Origin: Prevotella sp. UBA3675
GTDB lineage: Bacteria > Bacteroidota > Bacteroidia > Bacteroidales > Bacteroidaceae
Length of the DNA: 5,947 bases
Assembly (NCBI GenBank): GCA_002372235.1
Contig: DFJI01000038.1
Location: 67,331-73,277, forward strand
Direction: 5' to 3'
In this document: in pieces, positions 1-5,763 of the stretch
How the letters are laid out: each line of letters opens with the position of its first letter
How positions within the stretch are numbered: position 1 is the first letter of the stretch
Translations under genes and position numbers: made by a program
The notes under the pieces: model-generated
Told to the model about the DNA's origin: nothing
Seen by the model: only the letters and a program-made list of their open reading frames with translations
Databases searched by the model: none

Positions 1-643
1 TTGACCGTCCTTTTTTGGTCGATTCCATCGACCTCTCCATTGCGGATAACAGCCTCCCTTCCGAATCTGTCCGTTCCACAATGGGAGTGAACTGTAAGTA
101 TTGGCACCCTAAATCTTTGAAAAAATGATAGAACTCAACGGGATAATCGGCATTCCTCCGGTTCACTGTAGCCATCGCGTTCCATTCCACGCCGTGTTTC
201 TGCAACAGTCGTATGCCGCGCCATGTGCGGTCGAAGTCCTGACGATAAGCGTTATGCATCGGTTCCGGCCCGTCAATGCTGATGCCGATCAGGAAGTTGT
301 TCTTTCGGAAAAACTCGCACCATTCATCGGTGAGCAGGGTGCCATTGGTCTGCAAACAGTTGTCGATGTGCCGTCCGTGAGCGTACCTCTGTTGCAGCTC
401 CAATGCGCGTGCATAATAGCTGATGGGCAGAAGCAGGGGCTCGCCGCCATGCCAGGTGAAGAGAATCTCGGGTTGCGTCTGAGCCTCTATGTTCTGCCGA
501 ATGAATTCTTCCAGCAATGCTTCGTCCATGCGTCCCTTCTCCTTCGATAAAAAATAGCAGTAGCTACAGTTCAGATTGCAGCTACTGCCTACGGGCTTTG
601 CCATCACATAGAAAGGATGGCCGAAAGGGGTGATGGTGGACAT
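1..643 (-). CDS. Anaerobic sulfatase maturase (radical SAM, SPASM family), N-terminal part; gene runs off the left edge
   Basis: Reading leftward from ATG at 643, the frame stays open for 214 codons to the window edge, about half the usual ~400-residue length. The radical SAM CX3CX2C cluster is at Cys22, Cys26 and Cys29 (CNLNCSYC), preceded by the family-typical FYVMAKPVGSS. It is followed by TWHGGEPLL (residues 63-71, SAM binding), QTNGTLLTDEWCEFF (98-112), SIDGP (122-126) and QFTPIVER (184-191). These match anaerobic sulfatase-maturating enzymes such as Bacteroides chuR. That family oxidises an active-site Cys or Ser of sulfatases to formylglycine in the cytoplasm, using SAM and [4Fe-4S] clusters. 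The C-terminal SPASM domain, with the auxiliary cluster cysteines and catalytic Asp, lies outside the window. Met1 is preferred over Met14 because the conserved N-terminal segment begins before Met14. No Shine-Dalgarno or TAnnTTTG box is seen upstream, so the gene is probably transcribed through from the DUF3109 gene. Maturation of another peptide substrate remains possible. Confidence 0.92.
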   Translation of the reverse strand, partial: MSTITPFGHPFYVMAKPVGSSCNLNCSYCYFLSKEKGRMDEALLEEFIRQNIEAQTQPEILFTWHGGEPLLLPISYYARALELQQRYAHGRHIDNCLQTNGTLLTDEWCEFFRKNNFLIGISIDGPEPMHNAYRQDFDRTWRGIRLLQKHGVEWNAMATVNRRNADYPVEFYHFFKDLGCQYLQFTPIVERTDSEGRLLSAMERSMESTKKGRS

Positions 644-653
644 GGGAGGATTC

Positions 654-744
654 GGAGGTGAGAGGTGAGTGGTGAGTGGTGAGTGGTGAGAGGTGAGTGG
701 TGAGAGGTGGGAGGTGAGAGATGAGAATTGAGAGATGAGAGGTT
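654..744. repeat. Degenerate 7-bp tandem repeat, about 13 units
   Basis: Thirteen consecutive heptamers of consensus AGWGGTG (plus strand) can be phased without a gap from 654 to 744. Units 668-674, 675-681, 682-688 and 696-702 are AGTGGTG, and units 661-667, 689-695 and 703-709 are AGAGGTG. Units from 717 onward drift (AGAGATG, AGAATTG, AGAGATG, AGAGGTT). The array fills nearly all of the gap between the stop codon of the DUF3109 gene (743-745) and the maturase start at 643, and its last unit touches that stop codon. On the transcribed strand it gives a pyrimidine-rich leader (CACTCACCTCT...) just before the maturase ATG, with no Shine-Dalgarno sequence. A 7-bp unit is prone to slipped-strand length change. 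Whether that affects expression is inference. Confidence 0.93.
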
Positions 745-1378
745 AGATGTAGCCTTGCGCTTTTAGGTCTTTGGCAACGGCGCAAAGTTCGTCGTACCAT
801 TCCTGTCCGAAACGGCGGACGAGCGGACCTTCTAAGAAACGATAGACGGGAAGGTTAAGTTCCTGTCCTTTCTTCACCGCATCCTTACATACATGCCATT
901 TGTGGTAATTCAAAGCTACGGTTCCATCACTGAAGGTCTTTTCTCGGATGGGGTAGAGGGCACAGCTGATGGGCTTACAGAATGAGGACCGACCATTTCT
1001 GAAAGCCTTCTCTAATGCGCAGAGACAGCAGCCATGAATGGGCTGTTTCGTGCTAAAATCCTCGATTTCATCGTAATAGGTGAACACGCAGTCTTTACCA
1101 TTGACAATACTTGTCACGAGGTCGCCTTCCTCATCAGTATAAGCCACGCCTTGCTTATCGACCACAGCTTGTGCCGAAGCGCTCATGTCGCTCCACACTT
1201 CATCGAGCGCATCTTCAATTTCGGCGATTTCATCCATCGTAACGGGTGCTCCTGCATCGCCTTCTATGCAGCACTGACCCTTACAGGCAGCGAGGTCACA
1301 GCAGAACCGTTCCGTCAGAATGTCGGATGAGATAAGGATGTCGCCTATCTCCAGAATAGGGGGGAGTTGTTGATTCAT
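743..1378 (-). CDS. DUF3109 family cysteine-rich protein, function unknown
   Basis: This 211-residue protein matches the DUF3109 family, common in Bacteroidota, whose role is not established. It has 13 cysteines. An N-terminal CCDLAACKGQCC cluster (Cys26, 27, 32, 36, 37) leads into IEGDAGAPV. Further cysteines are Cys97 (GKDCVF), HGCCLCALE (117, 118, 120), FCKPISCALYPI (134, 139), Cys164 (KWHVCKDA) and Cys199. Such spacing suggests binding of zinc or an iron-sulfur cluster, comparable to YkgJ-type cysteine clusters, but no ligand set is proven. There is no signal peptide or membrane segment, so it should be cytoplasmic. The ATG at 1378 is chosen because the first cysteine cluster lies ahead of the next Met (Met48). 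It starts 20 bp after the ung stop on the same strand, so the two are probably co-transcribed. The gap has no Shine-Dalgarno. Confidence 0.88.
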   Translation of the reverse strand: MNQQLPPILEIGDILISSDILTERFCCDLAACKGQCCIEGDAGAPVTMDEIAEIEDALDEVWSDMSASAQAVVDKQGVAYTDEEGDLVTSIVNGKDCVFTYYDEIEDFSTKQPIHGCCLCALEKAFRNGRSSFCKPISCALYPIREKTFSDGTVALNYHKWHVCKDAVKKGQELNLPVYRFLEGPLVRRFGQEWYDELCAVAKDLKAQGYI

Positions 1379-1398
1379 CGTTGCAAATTAATAATGAG

Positions 1399-2064
1399 TT
1401 ACCATTCAATCGGTTCCAGTCCGTTTTGCCGCAGATAGTCGTTGCAGCGTGAGAACTGATGCTGGCCGAACCAGCCGCCACGGTTGGCTGAGAGGGGAGA
1501 GGGGTGAACAGATTCCAGCACGAGGTTGCGCTGCTTGTCGATCATGTAGCTCTTGGAACGGGCAAAGCCGCCCCACAGCATATAGACGATGTGCTCGCGA
1601 TGTGTGGCCAGTGCCTTGATGGCCGCATCGGTAAAGTTCTGCCATCCCAGTGTGGCGTGGCTGTTGGCCAGGTGAGCTCGTACCGTGAGGGTGGCATTGA
1701 GCAGCAGCACACCCTGCTGAGCCCAACGGCTCAGGTCGCCGCTCTGTGGCATCGGGGTGCCCAGGTCGTCGTGTATTTCTTTGAAGATGTTCTGTAGGGA
1801 TGGGGGAAACGCGACTCCGTCCTGTACGGAGAAACTCAGTCCGTGAGCCTGTCCGGGCTCGTGATAGGGGTCTTGCCCGATGATGACCACTTTCACCTTG
1901 TCAAACGGACACAGGTTGAAAGCATTGAAGATGAACTTGCCCGGCGGATAGCAGGCTCCTACGGTGTATTCGCGCCGAACACTATCGGTGAGTTGCTGGA
2001 AGTAAGGTTTGCCGAACTCCTCCTGAAGCTGTTCTTTCCATGAAGGCTCTATCTGTACGTTCAT
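1399..2064 (-). CDS. ung: Uracil-DNA glycosylase, family 1
   Basis: The enzyme removes uracil from DNA, arising by cytosine deamination or dUTP incorporation, and so starts base excision repair. At 221 residues it is the normal family length (E. coli 229). The water-activating motif GQDPYH is at residues 63-68 with catalytic Asp65. It is followed by GLSFSV (75-80; Phe78 is the stacking residue), PPSLQNIF (87-94), LLLNATLTV (120-128; uracil-reading Asn123) and the DNA-intercalation loop HPSPLSANRG (187-196) with catalytic His187. All key residues are present, so the protein should be active. The ATG at 2064 gives the standard N-terminus and lies about 25 bp from a TATCTTTGCA -7 box. It is the first gene of the leftward group with DUF3109 and the sulfatase maturase. 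No functional link between repair and the downstream genes is evident. Confidence 0.97.
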   Translation of the reverse strand: MNVQIEPSWKEQLQEEFGKPYFQQLTDSVRREYTVGACYPPGKFIFNAFNLCPFDKVKVVIIGQDPYHEPGQAHGLSFSVQDGVAFPPSLQNIFKEIHDDLGTPMPQSGDLSRWAQQGVLLLNATLTVRAHLANSHATLGWQNFTDAAIKALATHREHIVYMLWGGFARSKSYMIDKQRNLVLESVHPSPLSANRGGWFGQHQFSRCNDYLRQNGLEPIEW

Positions 2065-2088
2065 AGCTGTGATTTATTGCGTTTTGCA

Positions 2089-2098
2089 TGCAAAGATA
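2089..2098 (-). promoter_or_regulatory. Predicted promoter -7 box for ung
   Basis: Read leftward, 2098-2089 is TATCTTTGCA, an exact match to the Bacteroidota -7 element TAnnTTTG. No TTTG is found at the expected distance upstream, so the -33 element is degenerate. The box lies about 25 bp before the ung ATG, implying a leader of roughly 20 nt. It is the perfect reverse complement of the symporter -7 box at 2121-2130. Confidence 0.75.
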
Positions 2099-2120
2099 CG
2101 AATAATTCCCAAAAACTTTC

Positions 2121-2130
2121 TATCTTTGCA
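2121..2130 (+). promoter_or_regulatory. Predicted promoter -7 box for the AGCS symporter gene
   Basis: Bases 2121-2130 read TATCTTTGCA, matching TAnnTTTG. The start codon follows 19 bp later at 2150, so the leader would be short (about 10-15 nt) and lacks a Shine-Dalgarno. The position where a -33 TTTG would sit (about 2098-2101) overlaps the ung -7 box on the other strand and has no TTTG. The two polymerase footprints should therefore overlap. Confidence 0.75.
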
Positions 2131-2149
2131 CCATAAAAACTAAGCAAAC

Positions 2150-3505
2150 ATGGAGACTATCAACGATTTGTTTTCTTTGCTCAGCTCCTTTCTTTGGGGT
2201 TGGCCAATGATTATTCTGCTCTTAGGAACCCACATTTTTCTTACTTTCCGGCTCCGTGTTCCACAACGTAAACTCTTCACGGGTATTCGTCTGTCTGTGC
2301 AGAAAGACGACAAGGCACAAGGCGACGTGAGCCAGTTTGGCGCTCTTGCCACAGCACTTGCTGCCACCATCGGCACAGGTAATATTGTCGGTGTGGCCAC
2401 GGCTGTTGCACTGGGCGGACCGGGTGCTGTGCTCTGGTGCTGGCTGACGGGCATTTTCGGCATGTCAACCAAGTATGCTGAGGGTCTTTTGGCGGTGAAA
2501 TACAGGGTGCGGGGTGAGGACGGTCGCACCTACGGTGGTCCGATGTATGCTTTGGAGCGCGGATTAGGGCTGAAGTGGCTGGCCGTTTTGTTTGCCATCT
2601 TCACCGCGCTGGCCTCTTTCGGCATTGGCTGTACGGTTCAGGCCAATTCCATCGCGTTGTTAGCTCATGAGACGTTCGGCATTCCCACATGGGTCGTTGG
2701 CATCGTGGTGTGCGCGCTTACGGGAGCAGTCGTTCTGGGCGGTGTAAAGTCCATTGCTCGTGTCTGCACCATTCTCGTGCCGTTCATGGCCGTGCTCTAT
2801 GTCTTGGGATGTATTGTCATTCTGCTTATGAACAGCGGCTATGTGTGGCCGGCAGTGCAACTGATTGTCAGGTCGGCCTTCAATCCATCGGCAGCAGGTG
2901 GCGGATTCGTGGGCGCTACGGTCATGATGGCAGCGCGCTACGGTATAGCCCGAGGACTCTTCAGCAACGAGAGCGGCATGGGCTCGGCACCCATTGTGGC
3001 CGCAGCAGCTCAGACGCGCAATCCCGTGCGTCAGGCATTAGTCAGCAGTACAGGCACTTTTTGGGACACCGTTGTCATCTGCGCCCTCACGGGGTTAGTG
3101 CTTGTGAGTAGCATCTTAGCCTATCCCGACATCACCTACGCCGACGGGGCAGCCCTGACGAAGGTAGCCTTTTCCAAGATACCTTATATCGGTGCACCGC
3201 TCCTCACGTTTGGCATCCTGACCTTTGCTTTCAGCACCATTTTAGGATGGAGCTACTACGGTGAAAGCGCAGTAAATTACATTGAGCGGCGCAAAACCAA
3301 CCGATTCTATCGCATCATGTATATCGTGGCCCTTTTCTTCGGCAGCATCATCAATCTCGATGTCATCTGGAACATTGCCGACACCATGAATGCCCTCATG
3401 GCCATCCCCAACCTCGTTTGCCTGTTGCTGTTAAGCAAAGTGGTTGCCCAAGAGACGAACAAATATCTCTGGGGCAACCGGCTTGATGAGGAAATGGGGG
3501 AATGA
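2150..3505 (+). CDS. Alanine/glycine:cation symporter (AGCS family) inner-membrane transporter
   Basis: This 451-residue, strongly hydrophobic protein has the features of the sodium:alanine symporter family (AgcS, AlsT/YaaJ-like), which takes up alanine or glycine with Na+ or H+. The first membrane helix is at about residues 15-33. The conserved core has TIGTGNIVGVATAVALGGPG (73-92), then WCWLTGIFGMSTKYAE (96-111) and YGGPMYAL (128-135). Mid-protein are GLFSNESGMGSAP (269-281) and TGTFWDT (301-307), both strongly conserved in the family. Further hydrophobic segments lie near 142-170, 181-198, 205-227, 307-324, 350-367, 388-404 and 411-430, about ten helices in all. Length and motifs are complete. 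The ATG at 2150 fits the promoter 19 bp upstream. The gene stands alone, divergent from ung, and no clear terminator follows in 3506-3547. The exact amino acid and coupling ion cannot be read from the sequence. Confidence 0.94.
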   Translation: METINDLFSLLSSFLWGWPMIILLLGTHIFLTFRLRVPQRKLFTGIRLSVQKDDKAQGDVSQFGALATALAATIGTGNIVGVATAVALGGPGAVLWCWLTGIFGMSTKYAEGLLAVKYRVRGEDGRTYGGPMYALERGLGLKWLAVLFAIFTALASFGIGCTVQANSIALLAHETFGIPTWVVGIVVCALTGAVVLGGVKSIARVCTILVPFMAVLYVLGCIVILLMNSGYVWPAVQLIVRSAFNPSAAGGGFVGATVMMAARYGIARGLFSNESGMGSAPIVAAAAQTRNPVRQALVSSTGTFWDTVVICALTGLVLVSSILAYPDITYADGAALTKVAFSKIPYIGAPLLTFGILTFAFSTILGWSYYGESAVNYIERRKTNRFYRIMYIVALFFGSIINLDVIWNIADTMNALMAIPNLVCLLLLSKVVAQETNKYLWGNRLDEEMGE

Positions 3506-3547
3506 GGCTGAAATCTGCCTTCAAAGAAGTCTTCGGCGTGGGAACTT

Positions 3548-3796
3548 TTAGCAGAAACGTCGTTGGAACCAAAGCCCGAAAACAGGGTCGGTAAGGTAAA
3601 GCTGTTTCATTTCCGAATAGATGATATCCGCTGAAATAAGCGCATCGCGTAGGCGGACGAAGTTAGAAGGCGAGCCAAGGTTGAACATCTTGCGTGTCTT
3701 CGTTTCATTATATCCGCTGTGAATACCTGAGGCGATAGCGCGAAGCAGGTTCATCTGATAAGCTGAAAGCGGTTCTGTTTTAACACAAAGAGACAC
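3548..3796 (-). pseudogene. Orphan C-terminal fragment of an AAA-type ATP-binding protein
   Basis: The frame encodes about 82 residues. From LSAYQMNLLRAIASG onward, including FNLGSPSNFVRLRDAL, SADIIY and the ending LTDPVFGLWFQRRF, it resembles the C-terminal winged-helix-like tail of the ~370-residue archaeal-type AAA ATPases (PF01637-like) found in many copies in Bacteroidota. That resemblance is recalled, not searched. The ATPase domain (Walker A and B) is absent. The only upstream start is a GTG at 3796 that lies inside a hairpin repeat arm, and an in-frame TGA follows a few codons further upstream. About 80% of a normal gene is therefore missing and no promoter is seen, so I treat it as a 3' remnant. 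The reading frame has stayed intact over some 75 codons, so decay is recent or the fragment is still translated. Alternatively it is a small standalone winged-helix protein. Confidence 0.68.
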
Positions 3797-3840
3797 AGAG
3801 TTTCTCCTTCAGCATCGTAAAGAAGACCCTCTGTGTCTCT
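3789..3840. repeat. 12-bp inverted repeat (CACAGAG type), possible gpmI terminator
   Basis: AGAGACACAGAG at 3789-3800 is perfectly complementary to CTCTGTGTCTCT at 3829-3840, with a 28-nt loop. Inside the loop, short CTTC/GAAG complementarity could extend the hairpin. It lies 25 bp past the gpmI stop codon and, read leftward, is followed by UUGUGUUAA, a weak U-tract. It could therefore end gpmI transcription imperfectly. The arm sequence resembles CACAGAG-rich repeats I recall as dispersed in Bacteroidota and some other genomes, so it may be a copy of such an element. It abuts the truncated end of the ATPase remnant. Confidence 0.7.
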
Positions 3841-3865
3841 GTTCAGTATCTCAGTGGTGCGATGT

Positions 3866-5386
3866 TTAGTCGCAGATGAGGCACTCGCCAGTCATGTCCT
3901 TGGGCTGCTCCAGTCCCATGATGTGCAGGATGCTGGGCGCCACGTCGGCCAGGCGACCGTCCTTCACGGTGGCCGAGTTGTTGTTGGTCACGTAGATGAA
4001 GGGCACGGGGTTCAGCGAGTGAGCAGTGTTGGGCGTGCCGTCGGGGTTGATGGCATTGTCGGCATTGCCGTGGTCGGCAATGATGATGGCCTCATAGTCG
4101 TTGGCCTTGGCAGCCTCGATCACCTCGCGCACGCAGTTGTCAACGGCCCATACGGCCTTGGCGATGGCGTTATACACACCAGTGTGGCCCACCATGTCGC
4201 CATTGGCGAAGTTCACCACGATGAAGTCGTACTCTTGCGTGTTGATAGCTCCCACCAGTTTGTCCTTCACCTCGTAGGCGCTCATCTCTGGCTTCAGGTC
4301 GTAGGTGGCCACCTTCGGCGAAGCCACGAGTATGCGGTCCTCGTTCTCGTAGGGAGCCTCGCGTCCACCGTTGAAGAAGAACGTGACGTGTGCATACTTC
4401 TCGGTCTCGGCTGTGTGCAGCTGCTTCTTGCCCTGCTGTGAGAGATATTCGCCTAGCGTGTTCTCCACGTTCTCTTTCGGGAAGAGGATGTGTACGCCTG
4501 TGAACTTGGCATCATACGGAGTCATGCAGTAGTACTGCAGACCGGGGATGGTCTTCATGCCCTGTTCCGGCATGTCCTGTTGGGTGAGTGCGATGGTGAG
4601 CTCCTTGGCGCGGTCGTTGCGGAAGTTGATGAAGATGACCACGTCGCCCTCCTCGATGCATCCGTTGACCGAGCTGTTGTGTATGGGCTTGATGAACTCG
4701 TCGGTCACGCCCTCGTCATAGCTCTCCTGCATGGCCTTCACCATGTCGGTGGCCTGTTTGCCGGTTCCGCTGACGATGAGGTCGTAGCCCTCTTTCACGC
4801 GTTCCCAGCGCTTGTCGCGGTCCATGGCATAGAAGCGGCCCACGATGCTGGCGATGGCGGCATCGTTGTCGGCGCACACCTTCGTCACCTGCTCAATGAA
4901 GCCCTTGCCCGAGTGCGGGTCGGTGTCGCGACCGTCCATGAAGCAGTGAACGAACGTCTGGTTCTTCAGTCCATAGTGCTTGCCCACCTCGATGAGTTTG
5001 AACAGATGGTCGAGGCTGGAGTGTACGCCGCCGTCGGAGCACAGTCCCATGAGGTGCAGCTTCTTGCCCTTCTCCTTAGCATAGGTGTAGGCAGCCTTCA
5101 CCTGCGGGTTCTCCACGATCGAGCCGTCCTTGCAGGCGCGGTTGATCTTCACCAGGTCCTGATAGACGATGCGGCCTGCGCCGATGTTGAGGTGGCCCAC
5201 CTCCGAGTTGCCCATCTGTCCGTCGGGCAGTCCTACGTCTTCGCCGCTGGCCTGCAGCTGTGAGTGAGCCGAAACGGCAGTGAGATAGTCGAGATAAGGA
5301 GTAGGCGTATTATAGATCACGTCGCCCTTGCCGTGCTGTCCGATTCCCCATCCGTCGAGAATCATGAGTAATGCTTTTTTTGCCAT
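3866..5386 (-). CDS. gpmI: 2,3-bisphosphoglycerate-independent phosphoglycerate mutase
   Basis: The enzyme interconverts 3-phosphoglycerate and 2-phosphoglycerate in glycolysis and gluconeogenesis through a phosphoserine intermediate, using two Mn2+ ions. The 506 residues are full length. The N-terminal phosphatase part has LMILDGWGIG with metal ligand Asp11, and MGNSEVGHLNIGAGR (58-72) with nucleophile Ser61. The transferase domain has SDGGVHSS (118-124, His122), MDGRDTDP (150-157) and GRFYAMDRDKRW (183-194) for substrate binding, then NFRNDRAKE (254-262). The C-terminal metal sites are NGDMVGHTG (395-403; Asp397, His401), ADHGN (437-441; Asp438, His439) and TAHS with His456. All catalytic residues are present. 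The ATG at 5386 gives the canonical start a few residues before the first motif. It is probably monocistronic, with a near-consensus promoter at 5431-5461, in keeping with strong constitutive expression. Confidence 0.98.
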   Translation of the reverse strand: MAKKALLMILDGWGIGQHGKGDVIYNTPTPYLDYLTAVSAHSQLQASGEDVGLPDGQMGNSEVGHLNIGAGRIVYQDLVKINRACKDGSIVENPQVKAAYTYAKEKGKKLHLMGLCSDGGVHSSLDHLFKLIEVGKHYGLKNQTFVHCFMDGRDTDPHSGKGFIEQVTKVCADNDAAIASIVGRFYAMDRDKRWERVKEGYDLIVSGTGKQATDMVKAMQESYDEGVTDEFIKPIHNSSVNGCIEEGDVVIFINFRNDRAKELTIALTQQDMPEQGMKTIPGLQYYCMTPYDAKFTGVHILFPKENVENTLGEYLSQQGKKQLHTAETEKYAHVTFFFNGGREAPYENEDRILVASPKVATYDLKPEMSAYEVKDKLVGAINTQEYDFIVVNFANGDMVGHTGVYNAIAKAVWAVDNCVREVIEAAKANDYEAIIIADHGNADNAINPDGTPNTAHSLNPVPFIYVTNNNSATVKDGRLADVAPSILHIMGLEQPKDMTGECLICD

Positions 5387-5430
5387 AATGCTTTTTAGAT
5401 ATATAATAATGTGTAAATGCTTTCAGACCG

Positions 5431-5461
5431 CAAAATTACTACTTTTGAGCGAGATGGCAAA
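5431..5461 (-). promoter_or_regulatory. Predicted gpmI promoter with -33 TTTG and -7 TAATTTTG
   Basis: Read leftward, TTTG (5461-5458) is followed after exactly 19 bp by TAATTTTG (5438-5431). This matches the Bacteroidota consensus TTTG/19-21 bp/TAnnTTTG. It is the only promoter in the window with both elements intact. Transcription should start near 5425, giving a leader of about 38 nt that is AT-rich and lacks a Shine-Dalgarno before the ATG at 5386. Confidence 0.82.
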
Positions 5462-5468
5462 AATTTAG

Positions 5469-5483
5469 CATGAATAATTCATG
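5469..5483. repeat. Perfect 7-bp palindrome upstream of the gpmI promoter
   Basis: CATGAAT (5469-5475) and ATTCATG (5477-5483) form a perfect inverted repeat around a single central A. It sits 7 bp upstream of the gpmI -33 box, the usual place for an activator or operator site. No known binding-site consensus is recognised, and chance is possible given the AT content. Confidence 0.45.
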
Positions 5484-5510
5484 TTGCCTGGGCGCGTAAC
5501 GCGGATGGGT

Positions 5511-5556
5511 ATAAATGAAAACGCGAACGATTCGTGGATATGAATCATTCGCGTTT
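5511..5556 (-). terminator. Rho-independent terminator downstream of tRNA-Phe
   Basis: Bases 5542-5556 pair with 5519-5533 over 15 positions around an 8-nt loop (5534-5541). Transcribed leftward, the one non-Watson-Crick position (5547/5528) becomes a G-U wobble. On the plus strand it would be a C-A mismatch, so the hairpin is better formed in leftward RNA. The U-rich stretch UUUUCAUUUAU follows. It begins 5 bp after the tRNA-Phe CCA end (5561). Confidence 0.85.
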
Positions 5557-5560
5557 CTTC

Positions 5561-5636
5561 TGGTGGTACCTCCAGGAATCGAACCGGGGACACACGGATT
5601 TTCAGTCCGATGCTCTACCAACTGAGCTAAGGCACC
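5561..5636 (-). tRNA. tRNA-Phe (anticodon GAA), CCA encoded
   Basis: Read leftward from 5636, acceptor GGTGCCT pairs with AGGTACC (one G-U), followed by discriminator A and an encoded CCA (5563-5561), 76 nt in all. The D arm is GCTC/GAGC with AGTTGGTA in the loop. The anticodon loop is CTGAAAA, giving GAA, which reads UUC and UUU. The T loop is TTCGATT. The variable-loop segment GTGTC matches that of E. coli tRNA-Phe. By my alignment there is a U-U opposition at 27-43 and a C-U opposition at 51-63 in the T stem. The gene is transcribed leftward from the box at 5651-5674 and has its own terminator. Confidence 0.95.
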
Positions 5637-5650
5637 ATCTTTTATTCGTT

Positions 5651-5674
5651 TGCAAAGGTAGCAAATAATTATGA
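5651..5674 (-). promoter_or_regulatory. tRNA-Phe promoter, one arm of a 24-bp inverted repeat
   Basis: Read leftward, this block ends in TACCTTTGCA, a TAnnTTTG -7 box, 14 bp before the tRNA 5' end at 5636. Its 24 bp are the exact reverse complement of 5764-5787, which has the same position in front of tRNA-Pro. No TTTG is present at the -33 distance. Confidence 0.78.
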
Positions 5675-5763
5675 GAAAAGCGCTCCGTAGGGCTCTGTCT
5701 GTGCTATATTTAACTTTTTTTACGACCTAAAAGTGAAATAAATCATAAATCCTCATGAGAAAT

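Noticed and set aside
125..550. Plus-strand open frame of 141 codons
   Set aside because: It lies entirely opposite the sulfatase maturase, whose minus-strand frame carries clear radical SAM motifs. The plus-strand product has no recognisable family.
654..744. CRISPR array
   Set aside because: The units are 7 bp with no spacers between them, so this is a simple tandem repeat and no cas gene is present.
582..800. Minus-strand 72-codon frame rich in SPLTTH repeats
   Set aside because: It is a translation of the heptamer array and overlaps the ends of two real genes in another frame, so it is low-complexity artefact.
3506..3547. Intrinsic terminator after the symporter gene
   Set aside because: Only a 4-bp CTTC/GAAG stem without a T-run can be drawn, which is not enough to call a terminator.
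3833..5263. Long plus-strand open frames (3833-4441 and 4490-5263)
   Set aside because: They are antisense shadows of gpmI. Their Val/His/Leu-rich composition is typical of the reverse of a codon-biased gene.
5493..5503. CGCGTAACGCG inverted repeat between the tRNA-Phe terminator and the gpmI promoter
   Set aside because: The stem is only 4 bp of a self-complementary word, with no U-tract and no clear partner function.
5439..5621. Minus-strand 60-codon frame (MVEHRTENPCVPGSIPGG...)
   Set aside because: Its first third is a translation of the tRNA-Phe gene, a common false ORF, and the rest covers the terminator and gpmI promoter.
5752..5759. CTCATGAG palindrome between the two tRNA promoters
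   Set aside because: An 8-bp palindrome is expected by chance at this length scale, and nothing around it supports a site.
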